From contig NZ_LAIR01000002.1 of NCBI RefSeq assembly GCF_001247745.1, forward strand, positions 4,169,245-4,233,244: DNA of 64,000 bases. Reading direction: 5' to 3'. This document shows, in pieces, positions 61,050 to 64,000 of this stretch. Both the position numbers and the translations under genes were made by a program. The notes under the pieces are model-generated. The model did no database searches and had not been told where the DNA came from. It worked only from the letters and a program-made list of their open reading frames with translations. Each line of letters begins with the position of its first letter. The first letter of the stretch is position 1. The DNA comes from Luteipulveratus halotolerans (GTDB lineage: Bacteria; Actinomycetota; Actinomycetes; Actinomycetales; Dermatophilaceae).

Positions 61050-61493
61050 ATGTCGTCGTTCGCCGTCCTCAACGGGCCCAACCTCAACCTGCTCGGCCAG
61101 CGCGAGCCGCAGACCTACGGCAGCACCACGCTCGCGGCGATCGAGGCGTCGTGTGCCGAGGTGGCGAGCGAGCTCGGCTGTGAGCTGAGCTGGTTCCAGT
61201 CCAACCACGAGGGCGCGCTCGTCGACGAGATCCAGCGGCTGGCCGCCGACGGCACCGACGGCGTCGTCATCAACGCCGCCGCTTACACCCACACCTCGGT
61301 CGCGATCCGTGACGCGCTGGCGACGCTCGACGCGCCGTTCGTCGAGGTGCACATCTCGAATGTCCATGCGCGCGAAGGGTTTCGGGCGCACTCCTACCTG
61401 TCCGACCTCGCGTCCGGCGTGATCGTCGGCTGCGGTGTGCAGGGCTACGAGCTGGCCGTACGCCGGCTGGTCGCGCTCACGTCGACCCCTTAG
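61050..61493 (+). CDS. aroQ: Type II 3-dehydroquinate dehydratase
   Basis: 147 residues, flavodoxin-like dodecamer-forming enzyme of the shikimate pathway. VLNGPNLNLLGQREPQTYG (signature with catalytic Arg and Tyr), FQSNHEGALVDEIQ, INAAAYTHTSVAIRDAL, VEVHISNVHAREGFRAHSY and GVIVGCGVQGYELAV are all present. Complete with a normal active site; other aro genes are not nearby. Confidence 0.96.
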   Translation: MSSFAVLNGPNLNLLGQREPQTYGSTTLAAIEASCAEVASELGCELSWFQSNHEGALVDEIQRLAADGTDGVVINAAAYTHTSVAIRDALATLDAPFVEVHISNVHAREGFRAHSYLSDLASGVIVGCGVQGYELAVRRLVALTSTP

Positions 61494-61528
61494 TCGCGCG
61501 GCCCCAGGCTGCCGAGCACGATGGGGTG

Positions 61529-62134
61529 ATGGTCGACAAGAGCCTGTGGATGCGCCAGGTCGAGGAGAACCCCGAGCACTCGAGCTGGTACGTCGAGCGG
61601 TTCCGGTCGCTCGCCCGCGAAGGCGCCGACCTCGACGGTGAGGCGCGGCTGGTCGACGCGATGGCCGAGCGCGGTGCGCGCATCCTCGACGCCGGCTGCG
61701 GGCCGGGGCGTGTCGGTGGCGCGCTGCACCGGGCCGGCCACGCCGTCGTCGGCGTCGACGTCGACCCGACGCTGATCGAGGCGGCCGAGCACGACCACCC
61801 CGGCCCGACCTGGCTGGTGCAGGACCTCGCCGAGCTCGACCTGCCGGCGACGGGCGTGACCGAGCCGTTCGACCTGGTGGTCAGCGCCGGCAACGTCATG
61901 ACGTTCCTGGCGCCGACCACACGCGCACGCGTGCTCGAACGGCTGGCCGCGCACCTCGTACCCGGTGGCCGAGCCGCCATCGGCTTCGGCGCCGAGCGGG
62001 GCTACCTGTTCGAGGACTTCCTCGCCGACGCCGAGCGGGCGGGTCTGGTGTCCGACACGCTGCTCGGAACCTGGGACCTGAGGCCGTTCAGCCCCGACTC
62101 CGACTTCCTCGTCGCGATCCTGCGCCGCCCCTGA
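61529..62134 (+). CDS. Class I SAM-dependent methyltransferase
   Basis: 201 residues. SAM-binding motif I ARILDAGCGPGRVGGALHRA, acidic loop VVGVDVDPTLIEAA, motif II FDLVVSAGNVMTF and post-motif LVPGGRAAIGFGAERGY form a full Rossmann methyltransferase; substrate unknown. ATG 61529 chosen; a GTG three bases upstream is equally possible. Confidence 0.88.
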   Translation: MVDKSLWMRQVEENPEHSSWYVERFRSLAREGADLDGEARLVDAMAERGARILDAGCGPGRVGGALHRAGHAVVGVDVDPTLIEAAEHDHPGPTWLVQDLAELDLPATGVTEPFDLVVSAGNVMTFLAPTTRARVLERLAAHLVPGGRAAIGFGAERGYLFEDFLADAERAGLVSDTLLGTWDLRPFSPDSDFLVAILRRP

Positions 62135-62161
62135 CCGACCGCGACACCCCGCGTCTCGTCG

Positions 62162-62229
62162 ACGCCACCCCGCCCGCTGACGAGAGCCCCGACATCCGGC
62201 GGGTGCATCGTCAGCGGGTGGGGTGCCGT
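62162..62229. terminator. 22-bp hairpin between convergent genes
   Basis: Arms 62162-62183 and 62208-62229 are complementary at 20 of 22 positions, loop 24 nt, between the convergent methyltransferase and PhoX-like genes. The rest of the 138-nt spacer is unremarkable. Confidence 0.55.
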
Positions 62230-62272
62230 CATCGACCAGCCGGTCAGTCGACCCAGCCGTACGCCGACCGGC

Positions 62273-63634
62273 TCACCCGTGGCGGCGCCAGGGACCGGTC
62301 ACCGCGAACGTCGTACCCGGTGTGTAGACGTTGAAGAACAGCGTCCGCCCGTCGGCGGAGAACGACACGCCCGACAGCTCGCCGGTCTCGCCGGGCGAGA
62401 GCTCCTGGCGGTTGCGGGCGAACGTGAACGGCTCACCGTCGCGCGTCGTCCCGAGCAGGTAGTTCTCGCCGCTGGAGTCCTCGCACATCATCAGCCCGCC
62501 GTAGGGCGACATGCAGATGTTGTCGGGGCACTCGTACGTGTCGTCGGCGTCGGTGCCGTTGAAGATGATCTCCAGCGTGAGGGTGCCGGCGCTGGGATCG
62601 TGCTTCCAGACCTGCCCGTCGTGGACGGCGGCCGAGCCGTCCTTGGGCCGTGCGAAGGACGACACGAAGTAGACGCAGCCGTCGGCGTCGCCCCACCAGC
62701 AGCCCTCGAGCTTCTGACCCCGCACGATCGGCTTGGCGTAGTCCTGTGCGCGCACCGGTGTGACGGCGGCAGTCGGGTCGGGCACGTCGAACCACTCGAC
62801 CCCGGTGAACGTCGTACCGGGCTCGCGCACCAGCGACATGTCGGTGAGCCCGGGCGCGTGCATCGCCTGCAGGGTGCCGCCGGCGCGCAGGCTGCCGTGA
62901 CCGCCGAGGGGCCGGTGCGGGAGGAACCGGTAGAACGACCCGAGCGGCGCGCCCGAGAACGCGTCCTCGGTCTCGTAGACGACACCGGTGGCCGGGTCGA
63001 CCGCGACGGCCTCGTGCATGAACCGGCCCATGTCGGTGAGCGGGGTGGGGTCGGCGTTGCGGCGGTTGTCGTAGGGGTCGACCTCGAAGATCCAGCCGTG
63101 GTCCTTGGTGTAGCCGTTGGTGCCCGCGCGCCCCTCGGTCTCCTCGCAGGTCAGCCAGGTCTTCCAGGGCGTGTGCCCGCCGGAGCAGTTGATCGCGGTG
63201 CCGCCGAGGCTGACGTACTCCTCGCGCGGGCGCAGCGCGGCGTCGAGCACGAGGTTGGTGGTGCCGCCACCGGCGCCCGGGTCGTACGTCGTGTCGAGCC
63301 CGTCGGTCGGGACGGTGTGGACGGCGTCGGGGTAGTTCTCGTGATTGCGTACGAGGTGGGTGTGGTTGCGGGGTCCGGCGAAGCTGCCCATGCCGTCGTG
63401 GCTGCCGGGGACCAGGCCCTGACCGGACAGCAGCTGACCGCCCTCACGGGACAGGATCTGGTACCTGAAGCCGCGCGGCAGGTCGAGGACGCCGGCCGGG
63501 TCGGGCAGCAGCGGACCGTAGCCCGCGCGCGGGCCGGGCTGGACGGTGTGCAGCGCCTCGGCCCGGCCCGACAGGGCGAGCGAGAGCCCGGCGGCGCCGG
63601 TGCTGACGAGGAAGGTGCGGCGGGACAGAGACAT
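62273..63634 (-). CDS. Tat-exported PhoX-like protein (DUF839)
   Basis: 453 residues. Twin-arginine signal MSLSRRTFLVSTGAAGLSLA, then a beta-propeller-like body with LVRNHENYPDA, NCSGGHTPWKTWLTCEETEG (PhoX metal-site region with Cys and Glu), MGRFMHEAVAVDPATGVVYE, LEGCWWGDADGCVYFVSSFA and PDNICMSPYGGLMMCEDSSG. PhoX enzymes are Ca/Fe-dependent secreted alkaline phosphatases; this short form is best called PhoX-like since phosphatase activity is not certain. Nothing regulatory such as a Pho box was found in the 166 nt upstream. Confidence 0.92.
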   Translation of the reverse strand: MSLSRRTFLVSTGAAGLSLALSGRAEALHTVQPGPRAGYGPLLPDPAGVLDLPRGFRYQILSREGGQLLSGQGLVPGSHDGMGSFAGPRNHTHLVRNHENYPDAVHTVPTDGLDTTYDPGAGGGTTNLVLDAALRPREEYVSLGGTAINCSGGHTPWKTWLTCEETEGRAGTNGYTKDHGWIFEVDPYDNRRNADPTPLTDMGRFMHEAVAVDPATGVVYETEDAFSGAPLGSFYRFLPHRPLGGHGSLRAGGTLQAMHAPGLTDMSLVREPGTTFTGVEWFDVPDPTAAVTPVRAQDYAKPIVRGQKLEGCWWGDADGCVYFVSSFARPKDGSAAVHDGQVWKHDPSAGTLTLEIIFNGTDADDTYECPDNICMSPYGGLMMCEDSSGENYLLGTTRDGEPFTFARNRQELSPGETGELSGVSFSADGRTLFFNVYTPGTTFAVTGPWRRHG

Positions 63635-63739
63635 CGGTGGCTCCTACCGGTTGGCCCACGGCCGGGGGCGAGGCCGCGGTCGAGCCCACGACGTTAACGA
63701 AAAATGAACGCCAGGTGGACGAAAGACATCGGCGTACGA

Positions 63740-63777
63740 CGAAGGGCCGGCTCCCGCAGTGGGGATCCGGCCCTTCG
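63740..63777. terminator. Hairpin terminator
   Basis: 11-bp perfect outer stem (63740-63750 with 63767-63777) plus inner CTCCC/GGGGA pairing; just after the partial gene ending at 63801 on the minus strand. Confidence 0.75.
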
Positions 63778-63800
63778 CCGCGCTCAGGGGACCCTGAGGA

Positions 63801-64000
63801 TCAGAGGAACTTGTGCGACGCGTTCTGGTTCTGCAGGTTGATCGGCAGGTTGCCCCAGCCGCCGGGCGGCACCGTCACGTACGCGCCCGAGGAGTTGCTG
63901 TTGTAGTAGACGCGGACGGAGCGACTCGTGCGGTTCCACACGGCCGCCGCGTTGTTCTTGATGCACGGGCCCTGGCCGGCGCCCGGGCTGCGGAACGTGT
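63801..64000 (-). CDS. C-terminal part of a secreted protein, probable peptidase inhibitor I36 family
   Basis: The last 66 codons of a gene entering from beyond the window. PCIKNNAAAVWNRTSRSVRV, YYNSNSSGAYVTVPPGGWGN and the end LQNQNASHKFL match the C-terminal pattern of actinobacterial I36 (SMI-type) secreted inhibitors (N-N-A-A-V-N...VYYNS...NQNASHKF). The start, signal peptide and true length cannot be seen. Confidence 0.7.
   Translation of the reverse strand, partial: TFRSPGAGQGPCIKNNAAAVWNRTSRSVRVYYNSNSSGAYVTVPPGGWGNLPINLQNQNASHKFL

Overview
The window is high-GC DNA from an actinobacterium. Mycothiol-type enzymes (an Rv2466c-like DsbA protein and two maleylpyruvate-isomerase/DinB-type proteins), DivIVA-domain proteins, LppX/LprG-like lipoproteins, frequent GTG starts and 4-nt ATGA/GTGA overlaps all fit. 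No rRNA, tRNA, CRISPR array or intact IS element was seen. A Micrococcales/Propionibacteriales-type soil organism is likely, but the genus cannot be fixed from this sequence.

Layout. 1-813 (-) holds the N-terminal 271 codons of cytochrome bd oxidase CydA, preceded by two strong palindromic operators. 962-7810 (-) is the standout: a Pls/PosA-type single-module NRPS (adenylation, carrier domain, six TM helices and three beta-helix-like domains) whose stop codon overlaps the start of an M1 metallopeptidase, followed by two related lipoproteins. The ten-residue adenylation code, read by eye, is close to known lysine codes. The pair therefore looks like an epsilon-poly-lysine-type homopolymer synthetase with its degrading enzyme. 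argS is divergent to it. 9.8-11.3 kb carries a HEPN/MNT toxin-antitoxin pair with a palindromic operator, a DivIVA fragment, and a guanidine-III riboswitch in front of a frameshifted SMR exporter. 11.3-17.4 kb has mycothiol-type enzymes, galE, a double-DivIVA protein and the phenylacetate-type genes paaK/paaI/3-hydroxyacyl-CoA dehydrogenase. 17.5-26.8 kb is rich in secreted proteins: a lipoprotein, an S53 protease, an L,D-transpeptidase, a Thr/Pro-rich protein ending in LPVTG, a GNAT-Nudix fusion, a holin-like membrane protein, an aromatic aminotransferase, a broken DUF1275 gene, and a class F sortase with a CHRD-like membrane protein. 26.9-30.1 kb has an ECF41 (SigJ) sigma factor divergent from its typical epimerase partner, then an MFS gene. 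30.2-33.9 kb is a 2-oxoacid dehydrogenase operon (E1alpha, E1beta, E2).

34-48 kb contains a Uma2 nuclease, an esterase, two paralogous GT-C-like membrane proteins flanking a DHA2 exporter, a deaminase, a DUF1990 protein, a CopD-CtaG fusion and a nitrilase. 48-64 kb contains a thioredoxin/NHL protein, NfeD plus SPFH, DUF427, pta-ackA, a GIY-YIG protein, a pentapeptide protein coupled to phosphoketolase xfp, a globin, aroQ, a methyltransferase, a PhoX-like Tat protein, and the tail of a probable I36 inhibitor. Xfp, Pta and AckA together form a phosphoketolase-acetate branch.

Two kinds of non-coding structure recur. The first is a GC-rich dispersed repeat (core GGTTTCGACACG...CTCAACCAGCGG), found between genes and also inside coding sequence, where it encodes linkers or supplies stop codons. 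The second is a set of long, near-perfect hairpins of unrelated sequence, mostly between convergent genes.
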